Part shown: piece after piece, positions 15,537 to 23,400 of the stretch
Layout: every line of letters begins with the position of its first letter
Numbering within the stretch: position 1 is the stretch's first letter
Assembly (NCBI GenBank): GCA_015067315.1
Contig: SVMR01000013.1
Coordinates: 1-49,108 of the forward strand
DNA from: Oscillospiraceae bacterium
GTDB lineage: Bacteria > Bacillota > Clostridia > Oscillospirales > Ruminococcaceae
Reading direction: 5' to 3'
DNA: 49,108 bases
Made by a program: the position numbers and the translations under genes
Notes under the pieces: generated by a model
What the model saw: the letters and a program-made list of their open reading frames with translations, nothing else
Database searches by the model: none
What the model was told of the DNA's origin: nothing

Positions 15537-15909
15537 AAATCAGTTTTTTAAGAAGTTCTTCCGGGGAAGTTTCATAAAGTTTTGCGATTGCAATAAGATT
15601 TGATGTGCTCGGTTCGGAAGTTCCGTTTTCCCATTTTGAAACCGCCTGGCGAGAAACCCCAAGACTTTCCGCAACAAATTCCTGGGTCATATTCCGCCCG
15701 GTGCGGAGTTCTTTAAGAGTTTCCCCAAGGGTTTTGCGGATTTCCTCCTGTTGGGGAGTAACCGGTTCCGGCGGAACGAAATTTTGTTTTTCCGTTTTTC
15801 TTTTGTTTGCGTAAATAATGATTAAAACAACGGCGGTTATTATAACGGCAAGGGAAACCAAAAGACCGAGTCCGAAGAAAATTAACAGCCTTGAACCTAC
15901 AACGCTCAT
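15535..15909 (-). CDS. Membrane-anchored XRE-family HTH protein
   Basis: Protein of 124 aa with an N-terminal transmembrane helix (about residues 8-33, LLIFFGLGLLVSLAVIITAV) followed by a short polar linker. A Cro/C1-type helix-turn-helix occupies about residues 62-120 (LKELRTGRNMTQEFVAES, VSRQAVSKWENG, SNLIAIAKLY). An HTH tethered to the membrane suggests a signal-linked regulator; the target is unknown. The ATG at 15909 has GGAGAG in front. TATAAT lies at 15936-15941 on the minus strand without a clear -35. Confidence 0.85.
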   Translation of the reverse strand: MSVVGSRLLIFFGLGLLVSLAVIITAVVLIIIYANKRKTEKQNFVPPEPVTPQQEEIRKTLGETLKELRTGRNMTQEFVAESLGVSRQAVSKWENGTSEPSTSNLIAIAKLYETSPEELLKKLI

Positions 15910-15955
15910 AAAAAATCTCTCCTTTCTGTTCGGAGATTATATCACCGAAAAACCG

Positions 15956-16005
15956 GTTGCGCCACCAACTTTCGCGCAACTGCGCCGCAACTTTCGGTTG
16001 CGCGC
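15956..16005. repeat. Back-to-back GTTGCGC/GCGCAAC hairpins
   Basis: First hairpin: GTTGCGC (15956-15962) with GCGCAAC (15974-15980). Second hairpin: GCGCCGCAAC (15982-15991) with GTTGCGCGC (15997-16005). They fill the 97-bp space between the DUF1836 stop and the HTH gene promoter, and may act as the DUF1836 terminator or as a regulator site. Confidence 0.6.
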
Positions 16006-16006
16006 T

Positions 16007-16525
16007 TTATTGTTCCTCGGAATGGAGAACGGCGAGATATTTGTCGAGATATACTTTATATGCAACGGCGATTATTGTGTTGCGGAGCATTGTTTTTGTG
16101 TCGTTGCTGTCCGTTCCGACGGTTGCAAGTTCCTCTTTAAGTCCGAAGACATATTGAAGAACGTTTTCGAATTCGCAGCAAAAATAATCGTAAGCTCTTT
16201 TTGAAGTATAGGTTTCCTGCTGCATTTCAAAAAGAAGGCGGATATCTTCCATTGAAAGAACGTTTTTTGCAACGGCGATAAAAAACAAAAACGCAATCTG
16301 GTCCCGGTCATACTGTTTTTTTACCGGGTTTTTTACAAGACCTTTTTTTACGTAGTTGCTTACCATTGAAGCGGTAAGGGAAAAATTTCCGAGGGGTTCA
16401 AGATATTCGGAAATATATTTTACAACCTGTTCAAGATAAAGACCGACGTTCGGGATATCGTTATATCTCGGAAGCGAAAACTCGTTTATAAGGTTTCGGA
16501 TTTCTTCTTTTGTATTTTTTTCCAT
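16007..16525 (-). CDS. DUF1836 domain-containing protein
   Basis: Protein of 172 aa of a Firmicutes family with unknown function. It contains LPRYNDIPNVGLYLEQVVKYI and SLTASMVSNYVKKGLV, then PVKKQYDRDQIAFLFFI, which resembles a MerR-like helix-turn-helix with a helical extension. This makes a DNA-binding role plausible but unproven. The ATG at 16525 follows GAGGTG. It has its own consensus promoter, divergent from the candidate small RNA. Confidence 0.8.
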   Translation of the reverse strand: MEKNTKEEIRNLINEFSLPRYNDIPNVGLYLEQVVKYISEYLEPLGNFSLTASMVSNYVKKGLVKNPVKKQYDRDQIAFLFFIAVAKNVLSMEDIRLLFEMQQETYTSKRAYDYFCCEFENVLQYVFGLKEELATVGTDSNDTKTMLRNTIIAVAYKVYLDKYLAVLHSEEQ

Positions 16526-16552
16526 ACTTCGAATGCACCTCGCTTTGAGGAT

Positions 16553-16581
16553 ATTCTACATCCGGGAGCTTTTTTAGTCAA
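16553..16581 (-). promoter_or_regulatory. Promoter of the DUF1836 gene
   Basis: Minus-strand TTGACT (16576-16581), 17-bp spacer, TAGAAT (16553-16558). Confidence 0.75.
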
Positions 16582-16613
16582 GCAATTTTTTAACAGAGGT
16601 TTTACAATAACTC

Positions 16614-16642
16614 TTGACAAGATATTGAATGTTTTGTATAAT
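16614..16642 (+). promoter_or_regulatory. Perfect consensus promoter pointing into a gene-free stretch
   Basis: TTGACA (16614-16619), exactly 17 bp, TATAAT (16637-16642). No protein-coding gene follows on the plus strand before a strong terminator at 16702-16740. Confidence 0.8.
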
Positions 16643-16648
16643 GTTTTT

Positions 16649-16740
16649 GCAAAACGAGAAAGACCCGGAGAGGCAAAAGTTTTTTCGTAAATTCTCCAAA
16701 GGAAAACGGGAATGCAAAAAAGGCATTCCCGTTTTCTTTT
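16649..16740 (+). ncRNA. Candidate small RNA, about 90 nt
   Basis: The interval runs from the predicted start point of the consensus promoter to the end of a terminator. That terminator has a perfect 14-bp stem (GAAAACGGGAATGC 16702-16715 with GCATTCCCGTTTTC 16723-16736) and a T tail. There is no ORF with a start and SD inside. An internal GGAGA...TCTCC pair suggests a second stem. It does not match the conserved cores of 4.5S/SRP RNA, 6S RNA, tmRNA or RNase P RNA. The terminator also serves the convergent lipoprotein gene. Confidence 0.55.
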
Positions 16741-16758
16741 TATATGCAGTTTTAAAAA

Positions 16759-17502
16759 TCAGCTTTCCGGAACCCAATATTCAACGATTTTATAGGAATC
16801 GGGCATTGAAACGAGGGAAGGGTTGAGATATTTGTTGAAAGCGGTGATGTTTTCGATAACAACGGTTTTTCCCTGTTCGATTTTCATTCCGTAAAGGGCG
16901 GTGTTTTCAAAATAGAAAGTGATGTCGCCGGCGGAGGTTGTATAGCGTTCAAAACGGCAGTTTTTTCCGCCGAAGCTTTCTTCGCCCGAGGAGGAAAGTT
17001 TTATGTTTTCGGCGGAGATTTCAAAAGGAACGGCTTTATAATCATCCGGATTTACGGTGAACATTTTTGCCTGGTCGTCGTCGATATAATAATAGGTTCC
17101 TTCAAAAAGAACAATGTGTTCATGGGGGATTTCCGGTTCGATTTCGTTTCCGTTTTCGTCATATTCCGGTTCTTTTCCTTCAAGTTCCGCGGGTTCCGGA
17201 TAGCTTGTTCCGATTCGGACTCCGTTTGTTCCGTAAAAAACCTCGGTTCCGTCGGAAAGGACCCAGCTAATATAATAGGTTCCGCTTTGAAGCATATTTG
17301 CATAGCCTTCGGAAAAGAATATTTCGTGTTCAACCTGTTCGGTTTCGGTTCCGAGGATTTGGGAAATAATAAGTTCAACGTCGTTCGGGATAAGGGTGCT
17401 TGCTTCGTCAAGCCAGCCGCTTATTTTTTCGGCAGGGGAGCAGCCGGAAAAGGAAATCAGCATTACGGCGCAAAGAAAAGCCGCAAAAAATTTTTTTGCC
17501 AT
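16759..17502 (-). CDS. Putative lipoprotein, function unknown
   Basis: Protein of 247 aa with a lipoprotein signal peptide: a KK charge, the hydrophobic stretch FFAAFLCAVMLISF and lipobox FSGC with Cys at residue 21, so it is probably anchored to the outer face of the membrane. The mature part is acidic and rich in Tyr/Glu, with no recognised enzyme motif. A run EPEYDENGNEIEPEIPHEH looks like a flexible loop. The ATG at 17502 has GGAGGA in front. It is transcribed alone, divergently from the DUF1846 gene. Confidence 0.75.
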   Translation of the reverse strand: MAKKFFAAFLCAVMLISFSGCSPAEKISGWLDEASTLIPNDVELIISQILGTETEQVEHEIFFSEGYANMLQSGTYYISWVLSDGTEVFYGTNGVRIGTSYPEPAELEGKEPEYDENGNEIEPEIPHEHIVLFEGTYYYIDDDQAKMFTVNPDDYKAVPFEISAENIKLSSSGEESFGGKNCRFERYTTSAGDITFYFENTALYGMKIEQGKTVVIENITAFNKYLNPSLVSMPDSYKIVEYWVPES

Positions 17503-17573
17503 TTTTGTCCTCCGAAAAATAAAATTTTGTTGTTTTTATCATAGCTTTTTTATTGACTGAAAAAGCAAATGGA

Positions 17574-17615
17574 TTTATACTTATTAGGTGATGTTTTGTA
17601 AAAACGATTACAAAA
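17574..17615 (-). promoter_or_regulatory. Promoter of the lipoprotein gene with overlapping palindrome
   Basis: Minus-strand TTTACA (17597-17602), 17-bp spacer, TATAAA (17574-17579). A perfect 8-6-8 inverted repeat, TTTTGTAA (17594-17601) and TTACAAAA (17608-17615), covers the -35 box, as expected for a repressor site. Confidence 0.6.
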
Positions 17616-17682
17616 GTAATTATAGCTGATTTTTTTGCTTTTGTCACCACTTTTTACATAAACTTAATATTCTTTTCAAAAA

Positions 17683-17688
17683 TATAAT
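17683..17688 (+). promoter_or_regulatory. Possible -10 box of the DUF1846 gene
   Basis: TATAAT 20 bp before the ATG. No convincing -35 box at normal spacing, so the call is weak. Confidence 0.3.
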
Positions 17689-17708
17689 TTGGGCAATCAG
17701 GGGGAAAT

Positions 17709-19193
17709 ATGCAGAAAACAGGTTTTGACAGCGCAAAATATTTCAGAATGCAGTCCGAAAAAATCAAGGAGAGAATTGAACATTTCGGCGGAAAGCTTTA
17801 TCTTGAATTCGGCGGAAAACTTTTTGATGATTTTCATGCGTCAAGAGTTCTTCCGGGTTTTGCTTATGATTCAAAAGTAAAACTCCTTTGCGAAATGAAA
17901 GACCAGGCGGAGATCATAATCGTCATCAACGCCACCGATATTGAAAAGAACAAAGTCCGCGGCGATCTCGGAATCACCTATGACCTTGAGGTAATGCGCC
18001 TTATCGACGCTTTTTCCGCCCTTGGGCTTTATGTCGGAAGCGTTATAATCGCCCAATATTCCGGCCAGAGAGCCGCAGATGCCTTCCGCAAAAAGCTTGA
18101 TTCCCTCGGAATAAAAAGCTATATCCATTATCCGATTGAAGGATATCCCATGGACGTAAACTTTGTTGTAAGCGACGAAGGCTTCGGAAAAAACGATTAT
18201 ATCGAAACAACAAGACCCCTTGTTGTTGTAACGGCTCCCGGTCCCGGAAGCGGAAAAATGGCAACCTGCCTTTCCCAGCTTTTCCATGAAAACAAGCGCG
18301 GAGTAAAAGCCGGCTACGCAAAATTTGAAACTTTCCCAATCTGGAACCTTCCCCTTAACCATCCGGTAAACCTTGCTTATGAAGCGGCAACCGCCGACCT
18401 TGACGACGTAAACATGATCGACCATTACCACCTTGCGGCATACGGCGAAATGACCGTAAACTATAACCGCGATATTGAGGTTTTCCCGGTTCTCAACAGA
18501 ATTTTTGAAACGATCCTCGGCGAAAGCCCCTATAAATCCCCGACGGATATGGGAGTGAACATGGTCGGAAACTGCATCTGCGACGATGAAGCCGTATGTG
18601 AAGCGGCAAAACAGGAGATCATCCGCCGTTTCTATGAAGCGGCATGCGAATACCGCCAGGGAAAAGCCGACGAAAATCCGATGCTCCGGATTGAACTTCT
18701 TATGGAGCGCCTTGAAATCGGTCCGGAGGACAGACCCGTTGTTAACGCCGCTCTTGATAAAGCGGAGGAAACGGAAATGCCCGCAACGGCAATCGAACTC
18801 AAAAACGGAAAGATAATCGTCGGAAAAACAAGTTCCCTTCTCGGTTCTTCCGCGGCAATGCTTCTCAACGCGCTTAAAGAAATTGCCGGAATCGACGATG
18901 AAATCGATATAATCGACCCGCTTGTCATGAATCCGGTTGAGGAACTCAAAAAGAAACATCTCGGTCACAACAACGCAAGACTCCATCTTGACGAAGCGCT
19001 TCTTGCCCTTGCGGTAAGCGCGCCGAAGAATCCGGATGCGGCAAAAGCTCTTGCCTGCCTTGACGAACTCCGGGGATGCGAATGCCATTCCACCGTGATT
19101 CTTTCCCAGGTCGATACCCAGACATTCAAAAAACTCGGACTTAACCTTACCTGCGAACCGAAATACCGCAACAAAAAATTCTATCACGCATAA
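17709..19193 (+). CDS. DUF1846 domain-containing protein
   Basis: Cytoplasmic protein of 494 aa, the usual length of this family, which is common in Firmicutes and whose biochemical role is not established. Visible family features are GFDSAKYFRMQSEKI at the N-terminus, a segment VVTAPGPGSGKMATCLSQL with a P-loop-like GPGSGKM at about 178-184, and the strongly conserved DMGVNMVGNCI region near 280. The ATG is preceded by AGGGGG. Exonuclease III follows after 16 bp in the same direction, so the two are probably cotranscribed. Confidence 0.85.
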   Translation: MQKTGFDSAKYFRMQSEKIKERIEHFGGKLYLEFGGKLFDDFHASRVLPGFAYDSKVKLLCEMKDQAEIIIVINATDIEKNKVRGDLGITYDLEVMRLIDAFSALGLYVGSVIIAQYSGQRAADAFRKKLDSLGIKSYIHYPIEGYPMDVNFVVSDEGFGKNDYIETTRPLVVVTAPGPGSGKMATCLSQLFHENKRGVKAGYAKFETFPIWNLPLNHPVNLAYEAATADLDDVNMIDHYHLAAYGEMTVNYNRDIEVFPVLNRIFETILGESPYKSPTDMGVNMVGNCICDDEAVCEAAKQEIIRRFYEAACEYRQGKADENPMLRIELLMERLEIGPEDRPVVNAALDKAEETEMPATAIELKNGKIIVGKTSSLLGSSAAMLLNALKEIAGIDDEIDIIDPLVMNPVEELKKKHLGHNNARLHLDEALLALAVSAPKNPDAAKALACLDELRGCECHSTVILSQVDTQTFKKLGLNLTCEPKYRNKKFYHA

Positions 19194-19209
19194 AAAGGAG
19201 GCTTTTTTT

Positions 19210-19965
19210 ATGAAATTCGTATCATGGAACGTAAACGGTCTGCGCGCCTGCATGGGCAAAGGATTTATGGAATCGTTCAATGAAATGGACGCGGATTTCT
19301 TTTGCCTCCAGGAAACAAAACTCCAGCCGGACCAGATAGACCTTGAACTTCCGGGTTATTACCAGTTCTGGAACAGCGCGGAGAAAAAGGGATATTCCGG
19401 AACCGCGATTTTTACAAAGCACGAACCTCTTTCGGTGAATTACGGAATCGACGTTGAACGCCATGACCATGAGGGAAGGGTCATCACCCTTGAATATCCG
19501 GATTTTTATCTTGTTGACGTTTACGTTCCAAACGCAAGACGCGACCTTGAACGCCTTGAATACAGAATGGATTGGGAAGATTCTTTCAGAGAATACGTAA
19601 GTTCTCTCGATAAGCATAAACCGGTTATAATCTGCGGCGATATGAACGTTGCACATGAAGAAATCGACCTTAAAAACTATAAAACAAACCGCGGAAACGC
19701 CGGATTCACCGATGAGGAACGTTCAAAAATGACCGAACTTCTCGGAGCGGGCTTTGCGGATACCTTCCGTTTCCTCTATCCGGAAAAAGGCGATTCCTAT
19801 TCCTGGTGGAGCTATATGTTCCACGCAAGGGAAAAGAACGCCGGATGGAGAATCGACTATTTCATCTGTTCCGAACGCTTTACGGAAAAGCTTTCCGACA
19901 GCCTTATTTATCCCCAATATTACGGAAGCGATCATTGCCCGGTTGCAATAATCACAAAAGACTGA
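19210..19965 (+). CDS. xth: Exodeoxyribonuclease III / AP endonuclease
   Basis: Base-excision-repair enzyme that cuts 5' of abasic sites and removes 3' blocking groups. The 251-aa protein has all motifs of the EEP fold: SWNVNGLR at the start, LQETK (Mg-binding Glu34), VDVYVPNA, the GDMNVAHEEIDLKN pair, YSWWSY and GWRIDYF, and the terminal GSDHCPV with the catalytic His. The ATG is preceded by AAGGAGG. A fully palindromic terminator follows. Confidence 0.95.
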   Translation: MKFVSWNVNGLRACMGKGFMESFNEMDADFFCLQETKLQPDQIDLELPGYYQFWNSAEKKGYSGTAIFTKHEPLSVNYGIDVERHDHEGRVITLEYPDFYLVDVYVPNARRDLERLEYRMDWEDSFREYVSSLDKHKPVIICGDMNVAHEEIDLKNYKTNRGNAGFTDEERSKMTELLGAGFADTFRFLYPEKGDSYSWWSYMFHAREKNAGWRIDYFICSERFTEKLSDSLIYPQYYGSDHCPVAIITKD

Positions 19966-19972
19966 AACAAAA

Positions 19973-20004
19973 AAGCTCCGTGCTCAAATTTGAGCACGGA
20001 GCTT
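19973..20004. terminator. Bidirectional terminator between xth and the ECF gene
   Basis: Perfect 16-bp arms (19973-19988 and 19989-20004) containing CCGTGCTCA/TGAGCACGG, with A/T-rich flanks on both sides. It serves the two convergent genes. Confidence 0.88.
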
Positions 20005-20011
20005 AATCTTT

Positions 20012-20587
20012 TTATATTTCTTCTTTTTCCGTTTTTTTCGCTTTTCTTTCCCGGCAGGGCATAAGATGCGTTTTTTCAAGGGCGAGCATTATTCCGGGAA
20101 TCGTGACGAACTGCAGAACGATTCCGGGAAGGGAATTTATAAAAGCGCCGGCGATGAATGCTTCGGCGGTAAAAGCGTTTTTGCCGATTCCGAGGAAAAG
20201 CGCCATTGCGATTCCCCAGACGATTCTTCCGGAAAGCATTGCGATTATCATGCAGCGGAAAAGGGATTTTATGCAGTGCCAGCGGGATTTTTCATAAAGA
20301 AAACCCACAACAAAACCGTATGCCGAAAGTTCAAAAGCCATTGCGGACGCATCCGGGAACATTGGAGGCATTATGAAAAGGGCGGAACGCATTAAAGGAA
20401 GGACGAACCCGATAACGGCGCCGTATTTTCCGCCGCAGATAAGACCGCAGAGAAAAACCGGAATATGCATCGGAAGAAGCATGCTTCCGATTTGGGGAAT
20501 CTGACCGGTGAAAAAAGGAAGAACGATTCCAACCGAAAGGAACATTGCGCCGAGAACGATTTTTTTGACTGTGCTTTCCTCTTTCAT
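20012..20587 (-). CDS. ECF transporter S component
   Basis: Membrane substrate-binding (S) subunit of an energy-coupling-factor vitamin transporter, 191 aa with about six helices. The N-terminal segment VKKIVLGAMFLSVGIVLPFF, then GSMLLPMHIPVFLCGLICG and FPDASAMAFELSAYGFVVGF, match S components often found in Clostridia whose vitamin is not assigned. The shared EcfA/EcfT energizing module would be encoded elsewhere. The start at 20587 is chosen because AAAGGAGG precedes it at 11 nt; the longer frame lacks an SD and overlaps the promoter. No riboswitch is seen in the short leader. Confidence 0.82.
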   Translation of the reverse strand: MKEESTVKKIVLGAMFLSVGIVLPFFTGQIPQIGSMLLPMHIPVFLCGLICGGKYGAVIGFVLPLMRSALFIMPPMFPDASAMAFELSAYGFVVGFLYEKSRWHCIKSLFRCMIIAMLSGRIVWGIAMALFLGIGKNAFTAEAFIAGAFINSLPGIVLQFVTIPGIMLALEKTHLMPCRERKAKKTEKEEI

Positions 20588-20624
20588 TTTTTTGCATGCC
20601 TCCTTTTTCCGTTTTACAGAAAAA

Positions 20625-20653
20625 AGAATACCACAGCGAAAAACACTTTTCAA
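20625..20653 (-). promoter_or_regulatory. Promoter of the ECF S-component gene
   Basis: Minus-strand TTGAAA (20648-20653), 17-bp spacer, TATTCT (20625-20630). Confidence 0.6.
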
Positions 20654-20699
20654 GATATCCGCAAAAAAATCCGTGTCCGGAAAGGCGTGGCGTCATGAA

Positions 20700-20830
20700 A
20701 ATTGAAACTGACCGGTGGTTACAATCATAGCGTCCTGCTTCGGCGCGGAAGCGCTCCTGGTGAGCTGGCACGCCTGAGGCGTGACTGAGAGGGCGTCTTC
20801 CTCTCCGCCCCGGAGGGGGAGGCAGGAATA
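20700..20830. repeat. Single divergent hairpin-repeat module and flanks
   Basis: Within the 310-bp gap between the ECF gene and the PII genes, 20760-20822 holds GGCACGCC/GGCGTG, GACTGAGAGGG and a CCTCTCCGCCCC/GGAGGGGGAGG stem. This is an eroded relative of the other repeat blocks. Nothing coding is seen here. Confidence 0.5.
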
Positions 20831-20853
20831 TGCAGAAAATCTGTTAATATAAA

Positions 20854-20884
20854 AAAGTCCCGACAGACAACATGCCGGGACTTT
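20854..20884 (-). terminator. Intrinsic terminator of the DUF1538-PII-PII operon
   Basis: Plus-strand AAAGTCCCG (20854-20862) pairs with CGGGACTTT (20876-20884). The minus strand continues into a T run. Confidence 0.82.
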
Positions 20885-20899
20885 AACTTTTTTCTTTTT

Positions 20900-21241
20900 T
20901 TATTTCTCTTCGGAAAAATCTTCAAAAGCCTTGATTCCCGCAACGTCGGTTACGGGGAGGGAGAAAATTATTCCGCCGCCTTCGGTTTCAATTCCGACGT
21001 GTTTTATAATCGAGCGCATAATCGGAGCTTTTGTTTCTTCGTTTGAAAGGATGAGAACAAGTTCCTTTTCGGGGAGAATCGAAATTCCGAAGAAGGTTTC
21101 TTCTTCATGAAGTCCGGAACTTCTTGCGGAGATTACGGTTCCGCCTTTTGCGCCGGCGTTTCTTGCGGCGCTCATGGCAACGTCGGAAAAGCCGCGGTTA
21201 AGTATTGCGACAACAAGAGAATATACGTTTTTGTTTTCCAT
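20900..21241 (-). CDS. PII-like signalling protein (second copy)
   Basis: Small protein of 113 aa with the ferredoxin-like PII fold: an N-terminal VYSLVVAILNRGFSDVAMSAARNAGAKGGTV-type first repeat (alpha1 and strand 2), a mid region FFGISILPEKELVLILS matching strands around the T-loop, and a C-terminal IIFSLPVTDVAGI. PII proteins usually bind ATP/ADP and a partner membrane protein or enzyme. It lies last in the operon, 4 nt after the first PII-like gene, whose 3' end supplies its SD (GAGGAGG). The likely partner is the DUF1538 membrane protein; this is inferred from linkage. Confidence 0.75.
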   Translation of the reverse strand: MENKNVYSLVVAILNRGFSDVAMSAARNAGAKGGTVISARSSGLHEEETFFGISILPEKELVLILSNEETKAPIMRSIIKHVGIETEGGGIIFSLPVTDVAGIKAFEDFSEEK

Positions 21242-21245
21242 AAAA

Positions 21246-21623
21246 TCAAACCTCCTCGGTAAGGTCAGCGGTTAAAAATTTGAACGACATGATTCCCGCA
21301 ATGCTTTCAAGCGGAACTGTGAAAGCAATTCCGTGACCGGGTTTTGAAAATTCAAGTTTTTTTGATAAATCGGAAAGGATTTTTTTGCTGTTTTCGGCTT
21401 TTACAAAACTCAGTACAATGTCTTTATCCGTTGCGCCAAGACCGAACATTTCAAGAATGCTTGAAGGGGCTGTTCCGTGTCCGTGGCATATTATGTTCTG
21501 CAAAACTTTGTATTCCCTGAAAATATCGAGAACGGTTTCGCCCTTGCCTCTTGAAACGATTGTGAAAACAAGGTCCAGCCGCTGGGTGCTGCAGATACTT
21601 TCAACTCTTTCGCTCTGTGACAA
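21246..21623 (-). CDS. PII-like signalling protein (first copy)
   Basis: Protein of 125 aa, PII-like: RLDLVFTIVSRGKGETVLDIFREY as strand 1/helix 1, GHGTAPSSILEMFGLG in the region of strand 2 and the T-loop, DKDIVLSFVKAENSKKILSDL as strand 3/helix 2, and GHGIAFTVPLESIAGI at the end. The start is decided by the SD: AAGGAGG ends 8 nt before a TTG at 21623, whereas the longer frame would begin at a GTG (21632) that overlaps the SD. It is diverged from its neighbour, so the pair may form heteromers or sense different ligands. Confidence 0.75.
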   Translation of the reverse strand: MSQSERVESICSTQRLDLVFTIVSRGKGETVLDIFREYKVLQNIICHGHGTAPSSILEMFGLGATDKDIVLSFVKAENSKKILSDLSKKLEFSKPGHGIAFTVPLESIAGIMSFKFLTADLTEEV

Positions 21624-21638
21624 ATGGAACACCTCCTT

Positions 21639-23237
21639 TTATCTGTTGTAATCGAGTTCGATGATGGAATATTTGAGGTCAAGCTGATATTCCTCAATTT
21701 CCTCCTCAATGTCCCCGTAGAATTCGGCAAGTTCTTCCGCTTCTTCTTCTTTTGCGCGTTTGGATTTGATTGCATAAACCGCGCCGAGAATCTGGATTGC
21801 AACAAGGGGGGTCATTGCGACCATTGCAACAACGCCGAAGCCGTCCATAAGGACGTTTCCGCCGATTGCGGTGCAGGCGCCGGTTGCAAAAGGAAGAAGG
21901 AAGGTTGCGGTCATGGGTCCGGAAGCAACGCCGCCGGAATCGAACGCGATTGCGGTGAATACCTTCGGAACGAAGAAAAGAAGCCCGAGAGCTATTGCGT
22001 ATCCTGGAATGAGAAGATACCAGATGGAAATTCCGGTGATGACGCGGAGCATTGCCATTCCGACGGAAACGCTCATTCCGATCATAAGAGCGGTCATCAT
22101 CATTTTTCTTGTGATTGCGCCGTCTGTAACTTCCTCAACCTGGACGGTAAGGACATATACCGCCGGTTCCGCCATAAGAATGAAGAAGCCCACGAGCATT
22201 CCAATGGGGATTATGATCCAGTTGAAATCAAGATTTGCAAGCGCGCCGCCCATAAAGCTTCCGGCAGGCATAAAGCCGGTGTTTGCGGCGGTAAGGAAAA
22301 TTACAAGTCCGATATAAGTATAGAAAACGCCGATGAGGGTTTTTATAAGCGAGATTTTCGGGAGTTTGAGATAAACAACCTGGAAGAAAAGATATACGGC
22401 AATAATCGGCGAAAGGGCAAGGGCAACTTCCTCGAAGAAAACCGGGAAGGCCCGGAGATAAACCGTTATAACGTCGCCGAAATTTTCGATTTCCGGAATT
22501 GCGGCGGATTCATAGGAAGCGCTGCCTTTTGCAAGCATTCCCATTATTGCAACCGCCATTACGGGACCGACGGAACAAAGACCTACGAAACCGAAGCTAT
22601 CCGTTTCGGAATCGCCGCTGTTTTTGACGGAAGCAATACCGATTCCGAGGGCAAGAATAAACGGAACGGTTATTGGTCCGGTTGTAACGCCGCCGGAATC
22701 GAATGAAACCGCAAGATATTCCGGTTTTGTGAAAAAGGCAAGAACAAAAACACCTATATAAAGCATGAAAAAGAGCCTTGAAAGATCAAAACCGAAAACA
22801 ACGCGGATTACCGCAAGAGTAAGAAAAAGAGCAACGCCGAAAGCGACCATATAAATAAGGGTCTGGCCGACGGAAATATCCGTTCCGAAAAGAGTGAACA
22901 TGGTCTGTTCGGGCATCTGTTTTCCGAGAACCTGCAAATCCGGTTCCGCGATTGTTACAAGGAAACCGAGAAGGAACGCGGTTATAAGGAAAATCTTCAG
23001 GTTTTTGAGCTCAACAAGCTTGCTTCCTATCTGGTTTCCGATTGGGGTCATTCCAACTTCGGAACCGAGCTGGAAAAGGGTCATTCCGATTATCAACAGA
23101 AAAGTTCCGGAAAGGAAAAGCGAAAGAACGCCGAAGGACATCGGCGCAATTGTCAGATGGAGCAGGAAAACGATTCCCGCAACGGGCAAAACTGCCACAG
23201 AAGTTTCTTTTAATTTCGATAAAAGTTCTTTTACCAA
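21639..23237 (-). CDS. DUF1538 family integral membrane protein
   Basis: Polytopic membrane protein of about 532 aa, probably a transporter, of unknown substrate. It is an internal duplication: each half has a re-entrant-like motif, AVSFDSGGVTTGPITVPF in the first and AIAFDSGGVASGPMTATF in the second, followed by a Gly-rich helix. The C-terminal tail is acidic and cytoplasmic (KRAKEEEAEELAEFYGD). The start is taken at TTG 23237, after GGGCGGGG; an ATG at 23369 lies upstream of the mapped promoter and cannot be in the mRNA. Two PII-like genes follow in the same operon, suggesting PII-controlled transport. Confidence 0.85.
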   Translation of the reverse strand: MVKELLSKLKETSVAVLPVAGIVFLLHLTIAPMSFGVLSLFLSGTFLLIIGMTLFQLGSEVGMTPIGNQIGSKLVELKNLKIFLITAFLLGFLVTIAEPDLQVLGKQMPEQTMFTLFGTDISVGQTLIYMVAFGVALFLTLAVIRVVFGFDLSRLFFMLYIGVFVLAFFTKPEYLAVSFDSGGVTTGPITVPFILALGIGIASVKNSGDSETDSFGFVGLCSVGPVMAVAIMGMLAKGSASYESAAIPEIENFGDVITVYLRAFPVFFEEVALALSPIIAVYLFFQVVYLKLPKISLIKTLIGVFYTYIGLVIFLTAANTGFMPAGSFMGGALANLDFNWIIIPIGMLVGFFILMAEPAVYVLTVQVEEVTDGAITRKMMMTALMIGMSVSVGMAMLRVITGISIWYLLIPGYAIALGLLFFVPKVFTAIAFDSGGVASGPMTATFLLPFATGACTAIGGNVLMDGFGVVAMVAMTPLVAIQILGAVYAIKSKRAKEEEAEELAEFYGDIEEEIEEYQLDLKYSIIELDYNR

Positions 23238-23291
23238 GGAGGGTTCCCCGCCCTTCTGATTTGGAATTACAATTAAATTTGTATTAATATT

Positions 23292-23321
23292 ATTGTAACT
23301 TATGTGATGAGATTGTGTCAA
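23292..23321 (-). promoter_or_regulatory. Promoter of the DUF1538-PII-PII operon
   Basis: Minus-strand TTGACA (23316-23321), 18-bp spacer, TACAAT (23292-23297). It rules out the upstream ATG at 23369 as the DUF1538 start. Confidence 0.75.
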
Positions 23322-23400
23322 CTTGGTATGTTGAATAAAATTTTTAACATAAAAAAGGCTATTATTCACAAACCGCGGATTAAAATTAACAATATTCTTG

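Noticed and set aside
17871-19280. Very long minus-strand frame opposite DUF1846
   Set aside because: No start signal or recognisable domain, and Cys/Phe-rich content typical of antisense shadows in this genome; the plus-strand DUF1846 and xth genes explain the region.
20588-20700. Vitamin riboswitch before the ECF S-component
   Set aside because: The promoter at 20625-20653 leaves a leader of only about 30 nt.
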